Assembly (NCBI RefSeq): GCF_900290195.1 | Contig: NZ_OLMF01000004.1 | Location: 733,501-797,500 of the forward strand | Direction: 5' to 3' | Origin: Anaerococcus marasmi | GTDB lineage: Bacteria; Bacillota; Clostridia; Tissierellales; Peptoniphilaceae | Length of the DNA: 64,000 nucleotides | In this document: one piece after another, positions 52,854-62,017 of the stretch | How the letters are laid out: every line of letters begins with the position of its first letter | How positions within the stretch are numbered: position 1 is the stretch's first letter | Made by a program: the position numbers and the translations under genes | Notes under the pieces: model-generated | The model's database searches: none | What the model was told of the DNA's origin: nothing | The model's input: the letters and a program-made list of their open reading frames with translations, nothing else

Positions 52854-54050
52854 TTATATTTCTTCAAAAAATGTATCAGGTTTATCTGGATTGAATATCT
52901 CATTGCATGTCATAACTGTTACCAAATCTTCAGTTTCTGACAAGTTAATTATATTATGTGTCCAACCTGGGATCATATATATTGCTTCTATTTTATCTCC
53001 ACTAACTTCAAACTCTACAAACTCATCTGTATTGATGTTTCTTTCCTGTATTAATCCGTGCCCATGAACGACAATGAATTGCTCCCACTTTGAGTTATGC
53101 CAATGTTGGCCCTTGGTAATACCAGGTTTGCTGATGTTAATTGATACTTGACCGCAGTCTTTAGTATGGACCAGCTCGGTAAAGCTTCCTCTGTAATCCT
53201 CATTCATCTTAAGATTATATTTGAATTTATCTTTAGGAAGATATGTCAAATATAAACTAAATAGCTTCTTTGAAAATGAACCTTCGGGCATCTTAGGCAT
53301 AAGAAGACTAATAGGTTGATTCTTAAATTCTTCAAGTAAATCTACAATCTCTCCTAAAGTTATTTTGTGAGTTACTGGAACATAACAATATTTCCCCTCA
53401 TTATCAAATACTGTATCGGTACCATTAAATTCACATCTATGCTCTTTACCTTCTAGTAAATCGAACATACCTTCAATTAAATCATCGATATACAATACTT
53501 CAAGCTCAGTTTGTCTATCATTTACAGTGAATTCTTCATCATTAGCGACTGCCCAACAAAATGTACTAATAGCACTATTATATTTTGGTCTAGAATGACC
53601 CATGAGATTAGGGAATCTGTACACATACACAGGAGCTCCTGTTTCTTTTTGATATTCAAAGAATAATTCCTCACCAGCTTTTTTGCTCCTACCATACTCA
53701 CTGTCGGAAAATCGACCAGATAGTGTAGCTTGAATAGATGATGATAACATTATTCCAGCTTTATTATTATATTTCTTTAGAGTATCAAGGAGTGTACTTG
53801 CAAAGCCAAAATTACCTTTCATAAAATCCTCTTCATTTTCTGGCCTATTGACACCAGCTAGATTAAAGACAAAGTCAGCATTTTTGCAATATTCGTTTAA
53901 ATCTTTTTCACTGCTATCAATATCATATTCATATATGCCATGAATTTTAAGATTAGGTCTTGTCCTATTTTTATCATCTCTAATATTTTTTAGATTATTA
54001 ACAAGAGCTGTGCCAACCATACCTTTAGCACCAGTTACTAGAATATTCAT
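52854..54050 (-). CDS. capF: Bifunctional NDP-sugar reductase with cupin domain, CapF/WbjC/FnlB type
   Basis: A 398-residue protein. An N-terminal SDR domain (NILVTGAKGMVGTALVNNL; active-site YGRSKKAGEE, about residues 118-127) is followed by a C-terminal cupin domain (GQHWHNSKWEQFIVVHGHGLI, about 313-333). In CapF the cupin domain epimerises and the SDR domain reduces the 4-keto sugar in UDP-N-acetyl-L-fucosamine synthesis. Last gene of the minus-strand capsule block, 21 bases after the CapG-type gene. The neighbours CapE and CapG types confirm the pathway. Confidence 0.88.
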   Translation of the reverse strand: MNILVTGAKGMVGTALVNNLKNIRDDKNRTRPNLKIHGIYEYDIDSSEKDLNEYCKNADFVFNLAGVNRPENEEDFMKGNFGFASTLLDTLKKYNNKAGIMLSSSIQATLSGRFSDSEYGRSKKAGEELFFEYQKETGAPVYVYRFPNLMGHSRPKYNSAISTFCWAVANDEEFTVNDRQTELEVLYIDDLIEGMFDLLEGKEHRCEFNGTDTVFDNEGKYCYVPVTHKITLGEIVDLLEEFKNQPISLLMPKMPEGSFSKKLFSLYLTYLPKDKFKYNLKMNEDYRGSFTELVHTKDCGQVSINISKPGITKGQHWHNSKWEQFIVVHGHGLIQERNINTDEFVEFEVSGDKIEAIYMIPGWTHNIINLSETEDLVTVMTCNEIFNPDKPDTFFEEI

Positions 54051-54071
54051 TAAACTCCCCCTTTGAAGTAA

Positions 54072-55259
54072 TTAGTTTTTCCTCCAAACCATTTTGTTTA
54101 CAACATTAATATATCCTTGAATAATCCTTACAACTTTCATTGATACATTTTGATCTGTATAATCAGGGCATGGCTTACCAAATATAGCTCTATTTTTCAT
54201 ATCGATAGCCATATCAGTAGCATTTAATAATTCTTTTTTCGTAATTCCAGCTAATATGAAATTCCCTGATTCTAGAGCTTCTGGCCTTTCAGTAGACGTC
54301 CTGATACATACTGCTGCTATAGGATGATCTATGGATAGATAGAAGCTACTTTCTTCTGGTAGTGTTCCACTATCGCTTACAATAGCGAGCGCATTCATTT
54401 GTAGATTATTGTAATCATTAAACCCTAAAGGTTCATTTACCCTAACTCTAGAATCTAATTTAAATCCACTTTTCTCTAGCCTGTTTTTGGATCTAGGATG
54501 GCAGGAATAAAGTATTGGCATATCATATTTTTCAGCGAGAGAATTTATTGCAGTAAAAAGGCTGATAAAGTTCTCTTCTGAGTCAATATTCTCTTCTCTA
54601 TGAGCAGATAGCAAAATATATTTGTTCTTCTCTAGATGTAACCTATCCAATACATCGCTTTGCTTAATCTTATCTAAATTCATTGTTAATACTTCTGCCA
54701 TAGGAGAGCCTGTTACAAAAGTTCTCTCTTTAGGCATTCCCATTTCATTAAGATATCTTCTAGCAGCTTCAGAATATGGTAAGTTGACATCTGATATCAC
54801 GTCTACAATACGTCGATTAGTCTCTTCTGGGAGGCATTCATCCTTACATCTATTTCCTGCTTCCATATGAAATAAAGGAATGTGTAATCTTTTTGCTGAA
54901 ATTGCAGAAAGGCATGAATTAGTATCTCCTAATACTAAATAGCCATCTGGATTCAATTGATTCAAAACTCCATAGCTTCTTGCTATTATATTTCCACAAG
55001 TTACACCAAGATTATCTCCAACTACTGGCACTAGAATATCTGGACCAAATTCGCCGTTGTTATTTTTTAACTCAAAGTCTTTCCAAAATACGGTACTTAA
55101 ATTCTTATCCCAATTCTGATTATAGTATATCACGCAGGTATCAAAATACTCTCTACACCTTTTAATAACCGCTGCTAGTCTTATTATCTCTGGTCTAGTG
55201 CCAAGTCCTATACAAAGTTTTGTCTTTCCATTATTTTTCCATTTAAAATTATAATTCAT
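54072..55259 (-). CDS. capG: UDP-N-acetylglucosamine 2-epimerase-like, CapG/WbjD/FnlC type
   Basis: A 395-residue GT-B-fold epimerase: GLGTRPEIIRLAAVIKR at the start, LVLGDTNSCLSAISAKR, HMEAGNRCKDECLPEETNRR and SDSGTLPEESSF near the C-terminus. The divergence from WecB (for example NRCKDECLPEE instead of LRTGD) and its position between CapE and CapF types support the terminal 2-epimerisation giving UDP-L-FucNAc. The gap to the preceding gene is 11 bases. Confidence 0.87.
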   Translation of the reverse strand: MNYNFKWKNNGKTKLCIGLGTRPEIIRLAAVIKRCREYFDTCVIYYNQNWDKNLSTVFWKDFELKNNNGEFGPDILVPVVGDNLGVTCGNIIARSYGVLNQLNPDGYLVLGDTNSCLSAISAKRLHIPLFHMEAGNRCKDECLPEETNRRIVDVISDVNLPYSEAARRYLNEMGMPKERTFVTGSPMAEVLTMNLDKIKQSDVLDRLHLEKNKYILLSAHREENIDSEENFISLFTAINSLAEKYDMPILYSCHPRSKNRLEKSGFKLDSRVRVNEPLGFNDYNNLQMNALAIVSDSGTLPEESSFYLSIDHPIAAVCIRTSTERPEALESGNFILAGITKKELLNATDMAIDMKNRAIFGKPCPDYTDQNVSMKVVRIIQGYINVVNKMVWRKN

Positions 55260-55270
55260 AACTTATCTCT

Positions 55271-56341
55271 TTAATCTTCTAGAAGTCTTTCTTGAATATA
55301 GTCTAATTTTGCTATTTCTTGAATAGTTTCTTCAAGGTTTAATCTCCTAGTATTGTTGCTGTTAAAAGATGTAATTTTTTTTGTATCAGAATTACCATCA
55401 CTAAAGTACTTATCATAGTTAAGGCTTCTATTATCTGATGGAACTCTATAAAAGTCTCCCATATCTACTGCTTTCAAACATTCTTCACTTGTTAATAAAG
55501 TTTCATACATTTTTTCACCATGACGTATACCTATAACTTTTATATCTTCTTTTGTTCCTCCAAATAATTTACAAACTGCTTCAGCCTGTGTCTGAATAGT
55601 GCAGGCAGGTGCTTTTCTGATTAATAAATCTCCATTCTCACCATTTTCAAATGCAAAAATTACAAGATCAACCGCTTCTTCTAAGCTCATTATAAATCTA
55701 GTCATATATGGTTCAGTAACAGTAATAGGATTTCCGGATTTAATTTGATCAATCCAAAGTGGAATTACAGATCCTCTAGAACACATAACATTTCCATAAC
55801 GTGTGCAACAGATTTTAGTTTTCCCAGAATTTCTAGACTTTGCAATAGCTACTTTTTCTTCAATAGCTTTAGACATTCCCATAGCATTAATGGGATAAGC
55901 AGCTTTATCTGTTGATAGACAAATAACTGATTCAACCCCTTCTTCTATTGCGGCAGTAAGTACATTATCAGTTCCCACTACATTTGTCTTTACAGCCTCC
56001 ATTGGGAAAAACTCACATGATGGCACTTGCTTTAATGCAGCTGCATGAAATATTAAATCAACACCTCTAATAGCATTTCTACAAGATTCTAAATCTCTCA
56101 CATCGCCAATATAAAATTTAATTTTATCAGCGACCTCAGGCATAGTTACTTGAAAATGGTGCCTCATATCATCTTGTTTCTTCTCATCTCTTGAGAAAAT
56201 TCTAATTTCTCCAATATTCGTTTTTAAAAAACGATTTAAAACTACATTACCAAAAGATCCCGTACCGCCAGTTATCATTAAAATTTTATCATCAAATAGT
56301 TTGTTGTTCATTTCCTTAACTCCTTTATCATATTTTCCCAA
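55271..56341 (-). CDS. capE: UDP-GlcNAc inverting 4,6-dehydratase/5-epimerase, CapE/WbjB/FnlA type
   Basis: A 356-residue SDR enzyme: DKILMITGGTGSFGNVVLNRF (nucleotide-binding), STDKAAYPINAMGMSKAIEEKVAIA. The catalytic Met-x-x-x-Lys replaces Tyr-x-x-x-Lys, as in the inverting dehydratases. RYGNVMCSRGSVIPLW is conserved. It starts the UDP-L-FucNAc branch from UDP-GlcNAc. Residues before MNNKLFDD (nine codons) may not be translated: an AGGAG site (aaGGAGTTAAGGAA) precedes that second Met at about 56311. Confidence 0.88.
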   Translation of the reverse strand: MGKYDKGVKEMNNKLFDDKILMITGGTGSFGNVVLNRFLKTNIGEIRIFSRDEKKQDDMRHHFQVTMPEVADKIKFYIGDVRDLESCRNAIRGVDLIFHAAALKQVPSCEFFPMEAVKTNVVGTDNVLTAAIEEGVESVICLSTDKAAYPINAMGMSKAIEEKVAIAKSRNSGKTKICCTRYGNVMCSRGSVIPLWIDQIKSGNPITVTEPYMTRFIMSLEEAVDLVIFAFENGENGDLLIRKAPACTIQTQAEAVCKLFGGTKEDIKVIGIRHGEKMYETLLTSEECLKAVDMGDFYRVPSDNRSLNYDKYFSDGNSDTKKITSFNSNNTRRLNLEETIQEIAKLDYIQERLLED

Positions 56342-56402
56342 ACAAAATTATTATATTAATTAAGCACTTACACATAATAGCTACTATTAAGTTAGGTATC
56401 TA

Positions 56403-57554
56403 TCAATTAATCTCATTTTTAAAATATAAAACATAATTTCTTATTTTATCCTTATTAAATATATTACCATATGGGTAATTAATTGGATTAACCCAATGAT
56501 AATAGTTATCTTGTTCTATATATGCGTTAATGTTTTTTATCGTCTCAACGTTTAAAGACAGTATTATTGCAATTATTAATGGATAAACCTTAGTATTACC
56601 TAATTTAAGTCTAACTATTAGTTTTGTTTTGCTTTTCTCGTAATTATTAAATGCTAACGGTAGCAATATAGTTTCAATAGATTTCATAGGCATAGTTAGA
56701 CGTTGTGACAATGTACCAGAAAAAGATAATATTAAAAATAGAGAGAACCCTATAACATATATATAGTAGAGTAGATCTTCTACAACATCTTTTTCATCAT
56801 TTGATTTATGAAATTTGTATATCGTATACATTAACAACAATCTAATAAGAACTGCCATTATACTAAATGAATTATTTATATATATATAAAATCTAAAATC
56901 TCTAAAATATTTATCAATAATTCCACTATAAGCTATTACCATTCCTATAATTGAAAAAAATATCAAATATTTTTCTAATAGAATTTTCCTACAGCTAATT
57001 AATATTGGTATTATTATTAAAATCAGAGCTCCATTATGGATAAATGATAAAATAGATATCAGAATAAAATATTTAACATAATTTTTATTTAGCAAATATT
57101 TTATCCCAAAACCTATGAATATTGACATTACTAGCCCTTGTCTTAATGCAGAAAACATATATGTTAAATAATAGGTAGGATATAGAATTAGTAAACTAGT
57201 TACTATATAAGGTGAATAATTATAAATAGAGTAGCATACAGAGGACATCATAATAATTGACAACATTATGATAAATAGTTCAAAAGATATATTAGCCCTC
57301 TTAAGCAATACCATTATTGCATGCCATCCTATTTCACCGTGAGTTAGCTCATTTATAAACAAACTAGAATATGAATTTGTCTTAAGATATTGTGTGTAGT
57401 ATGCGAAGTAATCCGTGCCTTGACCATATCTGAATGAGAGAATTAATGTTAACACTATTGAAAGTATAATAAAAATAATTTTATTCTTTTTTAATTTATT
57501 CAATAATTCAACGATTGAAAATAAAGTAAGTATTATTAACAAAGCAACGTACAC
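56403..57554 (-). CDS. Capsule repeat-unit polymerase, EpsG/Wzy-like
   Basis: A 383-residue membrane protein with about 10-11 hydrophobic segments. The motif LSFRYGQGTDYFAYYTQYL (about residues 40-58) is characteristic of EpsG-type polymerases. Base composition is noticeably more AT-rich than in flanking housekeeping genes, as is usual for Wzy. It probably joins lipid-linked repeat units outside the membrane. Its position between the sugar-nucleotide genes and glycosyltransferases fits. Confidence 0.8.
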   Translation of the reverse strand: MYVALLIILTLFSIVELLNKLKKNKIIFIILSIVLTLILSFRYGQGTDYFAYYTQYLKTNSYSSLFINELTHGEIGWHAIMVLLKRANISFELFIIMLSIIMMSSVCYSIYNYSPYIVTSLLILYPTYYLTYMFSALRQGLVMSIFIGFGIKYLLNKNYVKYFILISILSFIHNGALILIIIPILISCRKILLEKYLIFFSIIGMVIAYSGIIDKYFRDFRFYIYINNSFSIMAVLIRLLLMYTIYKFHKSNDEKDVVEDLLYYIYVIGFSLFLILSFSGTLSQRLTMPMKSIETILLPLAFNNYEKSKTKLIVRLKLGNTKVYPLIIAIILSLNVETIKNINAYIEQDNYYHWVNPINYPYGNIFNKDKIRNYVLYFKNEIN

Positions 57555-57715
57555 AGTTCAACTCCAATTCCATGATTTTATATAATTTAAACATTTCTCA
57601 ACTCCATTAGTTAAGTTCTATAGTTGTTTTATATATTAGATTCTAATAAAATAGATATTATTAAAAAACAATTTACAATATATAATAATTGTATCCTTAA
57701 TTAAAGTAATCAAAT

Positions 57716-58882
57716 TTATATTTTAATACTTCGTTTTGCAATATTTTTATACGAAAAATATTTTTTAGAATTTTTTTCAGCTATATTTTTCATGTATTTA
57801 TATTTTTCTTTATTATTTACTAATTTTTCTATATTTGACTCAATCTCATCAGCTGAATCAGTTTCTAGATAAATTACGTTCCCTCCCATATCTATATGAT
57901 TTGTCCCTAACCATCTTTTAATAATCATAGGTTTGCCTAAACCAGCTGCCTGTTCCCAGTACACTGAATGTCTTCCTGGGAATATTACAAGATCACTAAT
58001 TGATAAATATAAATAAGATTTTTCTGTGTCTGCCCAATCTATATGATATATATTATTAGTTAATAAAGATTCAAATTTATCTTTCAGTTCATTAGATACT
58101 GGACCAAATATAAGGAGTTTAATATTTCTTTTATTATTCTTTACATTTATTCTATTTACTGCTTCCATTAGCAAAAGCGTCTGTGATTTAGCTATATCAA
58201 TTTTTCCACCAGTTACTATTAAAAAATCATTACTTTTAAGTTTCAAATCTAACCTAGCTTTACTTTTATTAGATTCTAATTCGAATTTTTCAACTAATTC
58301 ATCATCTGCACCCATAACTAATAGATCACACTTATCTTCTGGTATATTGTAAATATCAGCCATAAATTCAACTCGTGCTGGCAATACTCCATAAAATTTT
58401 CTAACATATGGAACTAGTTTTTGAGCATAGTGTCTCCAGATTAATTTATGAAGTATATTCTTTGAAACCCAATTTGTAGCACTATTTGAAAAGTCGGCAT
58501 GATTGTCAGCATTCGCGTTAACTCTAGGATGAGCTTTTAGATACTTCACAATTACTGAAGTATCCACAAATCCTAATCCATGAATAAATAAAAATTCTGG
58601 ATTTGTTTTTTCAATAGATTCATATAACGATGGATATTTCTTAATTTTTTTTGTGAAGTCGTCTTTTCCGCTCATTTCTATTCTCAATATTCTTATACCG
58701 TCTTCATTTACATACTCTTCTCTATCATCTCTAGCCAGCTCTCCGTACTGATTCCATACCCAGTGAGATGTAATAATAGTTACATCATGACCATTTTTTT
58801 TCTGATATTTTGGTAGTAGATTATCTTGATAATTCCATCCATCTGTTACAGGTGCTAACAAACATATATTGGTAATTCTCAT
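57716..58882 (-). CDS. Glycosyltransferase, GT-B fold (GT4-like)
   Basis: A 388-residue protein: MRITNICLLAPVTDGWNYQDN at the N-terminus, GHDVTIITSHWVWNQYGELA as the acceptor side, and a donor-side DLVIFPGRHSVYWEQAAGLGKPMIIKRW in place of the usual EPxGLxxxEAMA pattern. The acceptor and sugar are unknown. It follows the upstream glycosyltransferase by two bases. A 160-base AT-rich gap with nothing recognisable separates it from the polymerase gene. Confidence 0.78.
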   Translation of the reverse strand: MRITNICLLAPVTDGWNYQDNLLPKYQKKNGHDVTIITSHWVWNQYGELARDDREEYVNEDGIRILRIEMSGKDDFTKKIKKYPSLYESIEKTNPEFLFIHGLGFVDTSVIVKYLKAHPRVNANADNHADFSNSATNWVSKNILHKLIWRHYAQKLVPYVRKFYGVLPARVEFMADIYNIPEDKCDLLVMGADDELVEKFELESNKSKARLDLKLKSNDFLIVTGGKIDIAKSQTLLLMEAVNRINVKNNKRNIKLLIFGPVSNELKDKFESLLTNNIYHIDWADTEKSYLYLSISDLVIFPGRHSVYWEQAAGLGKPMIIKRWLGTNHIDMGGNVIYLETDSADEIESNIEKLVNNKEKYKYMKNIAEKNSKKYFSYKNIAKRSIKI

Positions 58883-58884
58883 TT

Positions 58885-60069
58885 TTATCCTTCCTCATAA
58901 AGCATCATATAATTTTTAATCATATACTTAATATCATTTTCTTGTCTATCGAAATTAAGTTCTATATGTTTGCCTCCCAATGCCTTTACTTCATTTATAA
59001 CACTATCTATGTCAAACTTATCAACAATTATCCCTCCATATTTTTCTATTATTTCAGGACTACCGCCTGTTTTGTAGGTTAAGACTGGCGTTCCACATGC
59101 CATTGATTCTATATTTACTGTTGGATAATTTTCGCAATAAGATAGATTCAAAAGCAAATCTGCTTCAGAATATATTTTTGCTAATTCCCCTACTGTATCT
59201 GTTTTTTTTATCCCTATTATATTGGAAGGTAAATTATTGCACTGTTCTTCTGAAAGACCAACTAATACTATCTTAAAGTTACTATCGAGTTTATCTGCTA
59301 ACTCATAATAATCTAATAGACCTTTATTTTTATCCCAGGCTGTAGCAACTCCTAATAATATTATCTCATTTTCTAACTTATATTCCTCTCTAAATTCACT
59401 ATCAGATTTTTTAAATATATTAGTATTAATACCATTATTTATTACTATTGTTCTGTAATCTTTTAAATATGATTTTTTCACCATATTTTTTAGCCATAAT
59501 GATGGTGTAACAATAGTTAAATTAGGTGTATTGATAAAAATACTTTTCTTTTTATTCCAATTTTGATTAGATCTATCAATGCAAGACTTTGGGTATTCAT
59601 TTAGCAAAGGACAATTATAACATCCATCTACCCATCTTGTACAATTTATAGAATCACAATATGCTGTATGACCCGTAAACGACCAACAATCATGTAAAGT
59701 CCATATAATTTTTTTTCCAGAAATCTTAAGATAATCAAACAAAACTTTTATATTTATATAATATCCATGTATATTGTGTAAATGAATGACATCCGGATCA
59801 TAGTCTTTTATCCGATCAATAAATCTCAATGTTACAAACTTACTACCAAATCCAGATGCATCGAATATTCTTGATTTAAATACGTGAGTATAAACATCTA
59901 AATCAAATCCAATCCTATATGATATATCCTTGTATTCGATTGGTACTTCACCCCTACCATAAGCAATTCTAACATCATGACCCTGTTCAATTAATTTATC
60001 TGCAAGATCCGAACATATCCTTCCGGTGCTCTTTATACCACTTACGACATTTATAAATAAAAACTTCAT
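58885..60069 (-). CDS. Glycosyltransferase family 4 (WcaC-like)
   Basis: A 394-residue GT-B enzyme: NVVSGIKSTGRICSDLADKL at the start and VIHLHNIHGYYINIKVLFDYL. WTLHDCWSFTGHTAYCD...CNGCPLL-type Cys cluster (CTRWVDGCYNCPLL) is typical of the colanic-acid WcaC/WcaL group. The donor site is SYCENYPTVNIESMACGTPVLTYKTGGSPEII. It acts on the cytosolic side on the lipid-linked repeat unit. Confidence 0.83.
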   Translation of the reverse strand: MKFLFINVVSGIKSTGRICSDLADKLIEQGHDVRIAYGRGEVPIEYKDISYRIGFDLDVYTHVFKSRIFDASGFGSKFVTLRFIDRIKDYDPDVIHLHNIHGYYINIKVLFDYLKISGKKIIWTLHDCWSFTGHTAYCDSINCTRWVDGCYNCPLLNEYPKSCIDRSNQNWNKKKSIFINTPNLTIVTPSLWLKNMVKKSYLKDYRTIVINNGINTNIFKKSDSEFREEYKLENEIILLGVATAWDKNKGLLDYYELADKLDSNFKIVLVGLSEEQCNNLPSNIIGIKKTDTVGELAKIYSEADLLLNLSYCENYPTVNIESMACGTPVLTYKTGGSPEIIEKYGGIIVDKFDIDSVINEVKALGGKHIELNFDRQENDIKYMIKNYMMLYEEG

Positions 60070-60086
60070 AATTTCCCTTTTAACAT

Positions 60087-61322
60087 CTAAATATTTTTTA
60101 CCTTACTTTCTATTCTCAAAAAAGCTTTATTTACATTAAAATTTTGATTTAGATAATCAAACGAGTTATTTTTTATCATATCTATATCCCCATAATCAAA
60201 TTCATTTTCTATTATTTTAAGAACCTTCTTGAAAGTAATAATACTGTTATCATTAATCCACCAGCCAGACCTACCTTCAACAATATCACTACCAATATCT
60301 GTATTGGGATCTGTTATAGCAAGTATTGGTAATTTCACTTGCATATATGTTATTATTCTGCTAGGATAATTAGGAATTGTAAACCTATGATCTAGCGATA
60401 TTATTCCTACATCAGAAGATGCAGCAACATTATCAAATTCATCTTTTTCTAATCTATCCATTAGTATAAGGTTTGATAGATTTTGATTCTCTTTAGCCTT
60501 CGAAATATATTCATATTCTGTACCATTACCAATAATCAAAAATATGATATTTTTAAATTCTTCGGCATTTTTTATACATTTAATCAAAAATTCAATTCCT
60601 TGGGGTTTTCCTAAATTTCCGCCATAAAGAAATATCTTCTTGTCTAAAGGTAAATTATACTTTTTTCTAATTTCATCAGATTTATCTTTAGTAATACTTA
60701 GATCAATAGGATTAATAGAATTTGGGAATATTTCAACTTTATCTTTAATAATATCGTTATTATTTATAATATAATCAACATTAGCCTGTGACATGCAACC
60801 AATATAATCAGAAATCCTATATAATTCTTTTTCTTTTTTTCTAAAATATTTATAAAAAATACTATTCTTACCAAAAAAACCTAAATCTACTGCATTTTGA
60901 GGAAATATATCCTTTAACATTAAGTAAGTTAGTGCATCATCCCTATTCTTTAGATATTTTATTACATTACTAAATGTTATAGGAGGTGTAGGGTAAAGTA
61001 CGATATCAAAATTTATATCTTTTAAATATTTTTTTACCGCATTAATATATAACCTTTCTATATTAATAGTTGATATTCCTTTTTCTATCTTATTTGTTTT
61101 AGTTATATTCCCAATTTTAATATTGATGTAATTAACTTTATCAACAATATAGAGCCCCTCTTTTTGTCCTGAATAATATCTCTTTTCTATTGGATTCATA
61201 ATATAAACATCATATTTATTATCAATAAATTTTTTTAGAACACTAGTATAAATATTGTTAGAATTTATATTTGCTGGTGTTATACTAATTAAAGATAAAA
61301 ATATAAGTTTTTTCTTTTTCAA
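60087..61322 (-). CDS. Glycosyltransferase family 4, possibly L-fucosamine transferase (WbuB/CapL-like)
   Basis: A 411-residue GT-B protein starting KKKKLIFLSLISITPANINSN. It has VEIFPNSINPI, FLYGGNLGKPQGIEFLIKCI and IISLDHRFTIPNYPSRIITYMQ, the last a donor-site variant found in the WbuB-type group. The adjacent UDP-L-FucNAc pathway makes L-FucNAc a plausible donor; this is inference from context. It is 35 bases downstream of the initiating transferase. Confidence 0.78.
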   Translation of the reverse strand: MKKKKLIFLSLISITPANINSNNIYTSVLKKFIDNKYDVYIMNPIEKRYYSGQKEGLYIVDKVNYINIKIGNITKTNKIEKGISTINIERLYINAVKKYLKDINFDIVLYPTPPITFSNVIKYLKNRDDALTYLMLKDIFPQNAVDLGFFGKNSIFYKYFRKKEKELYRISDYIGCMSQANVDYIINNNDIIKDKVEIFPNSINPIDLSITKDKSDEIRKKYNLPLDKKIFLYGGNLGKPQGIEFLIKCIKNAEEFKNIIFLIIGNGTEYEYISKAKENQNLSNLILMDRLEKDEFDNVAASSDVGIISLDHRFTIPNYPSRIITYMQVKLPILAITDPNTDIGSDIVEGRSGWWINDNSIITFKKVLKIIENEFDYGDIDMIKNNSFDYLNQNFNVNKAFLRIESKVKNI

Positions 61323-61357
61323 TTTTTCCTCCTTTAAGATCTACTGTCACTTATTGT

Positions 61358-61993
61358 TTAACTTATTTTTCCATTAACAAATAAAAAATTATTTTTAAGG
61401 TCTTCTATCTCATCTTCAATAGTATAATTCTCTCTGGTATTATCAGCATTATTTATAATAACCAATATCGTTCTACCTAATATTTTAAGGTCAGTTAGAA
61501 GACTAATATTATCCACATATTTTAAATCAAGGTTTATTCTATCTATAATATTTAAATCTTTTCTACCGCTAACTTGTGCAATTCCGGTTAATCCTGGACG
61601 AACTAAAAATCTCTTTTTCTGAGAATCTGTATAATATTTATTGAGTATAGGTAACCAAGGCCTAGGACCAATAAAGGACATATCACCTTTAAGTATATTT
61701 ATTAATTGAGGGAGTTCATCAAGTGAAGTTTTCCTTATAAATTTTCCAATTTTTGTAATTTTGTCAACAGTTTTGAAATCATATACGTTATTATCTGCCT
61801 CCATAGACCTAAATTTTAACAATATAAAGTCTGCACCATTTAGTCCTGTTCTAGATTGTTTGTATAAAACAGGTCCCTTGCTATCAATTTTTATTAATAT
61901 TGATAATATCAAAAATAATGGCAGCAATAGAATCATTAAGAACAAAGATAATATTATATCTAATAATCTTTTAAATTTTACATATACTCGCAT
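61358..61993 (-). CDS. Initiating phosphoglycosyl transferase (small monotopic, WcaJ/PglC-type domain)
   Basis: A 211-residue protein with one N-terminal hydrophobic re-entrant segment (LDIILSLFLMILLLPLFLILSILI). The catalytic block is RTGLNGADFILLKFRSME (Asp/Glu nearby), TSLDELPQLINILKGDMSFIGPRPWLP and VRPGLTGIAQVSGR. It transfers a sugar-1-phosphate to undecaprenyl phosphate to begin the repeat unit. Such enzymes usually use UDP-GalNAc, UDP-diNAcBac or UDP-FucNAc; the donor here is not determined. Confidence 0.9.
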   Translation of the reverse strand: MRVYVKFKRLLDIILSLFLMILLLPLFLILSILIKIDSKGPVLYKQSRTGLNGADFILLKFRSMEADNNVYDFKTVDKITKIGKFIRKTSLDELPQLINILKGDMSFIGPRPWLPILNKYYTDSQKKRFLVRPGLTGIAQVSGRKDLNIIDRINLDLKYVDNISLLTDLKILGRTILVIINNADNTRENYTIEDEIEDLKNNFLFVNGKIS

Positions 61994-62017
61994 TTATTCT
62001 TCCTTATAAGTATTTTA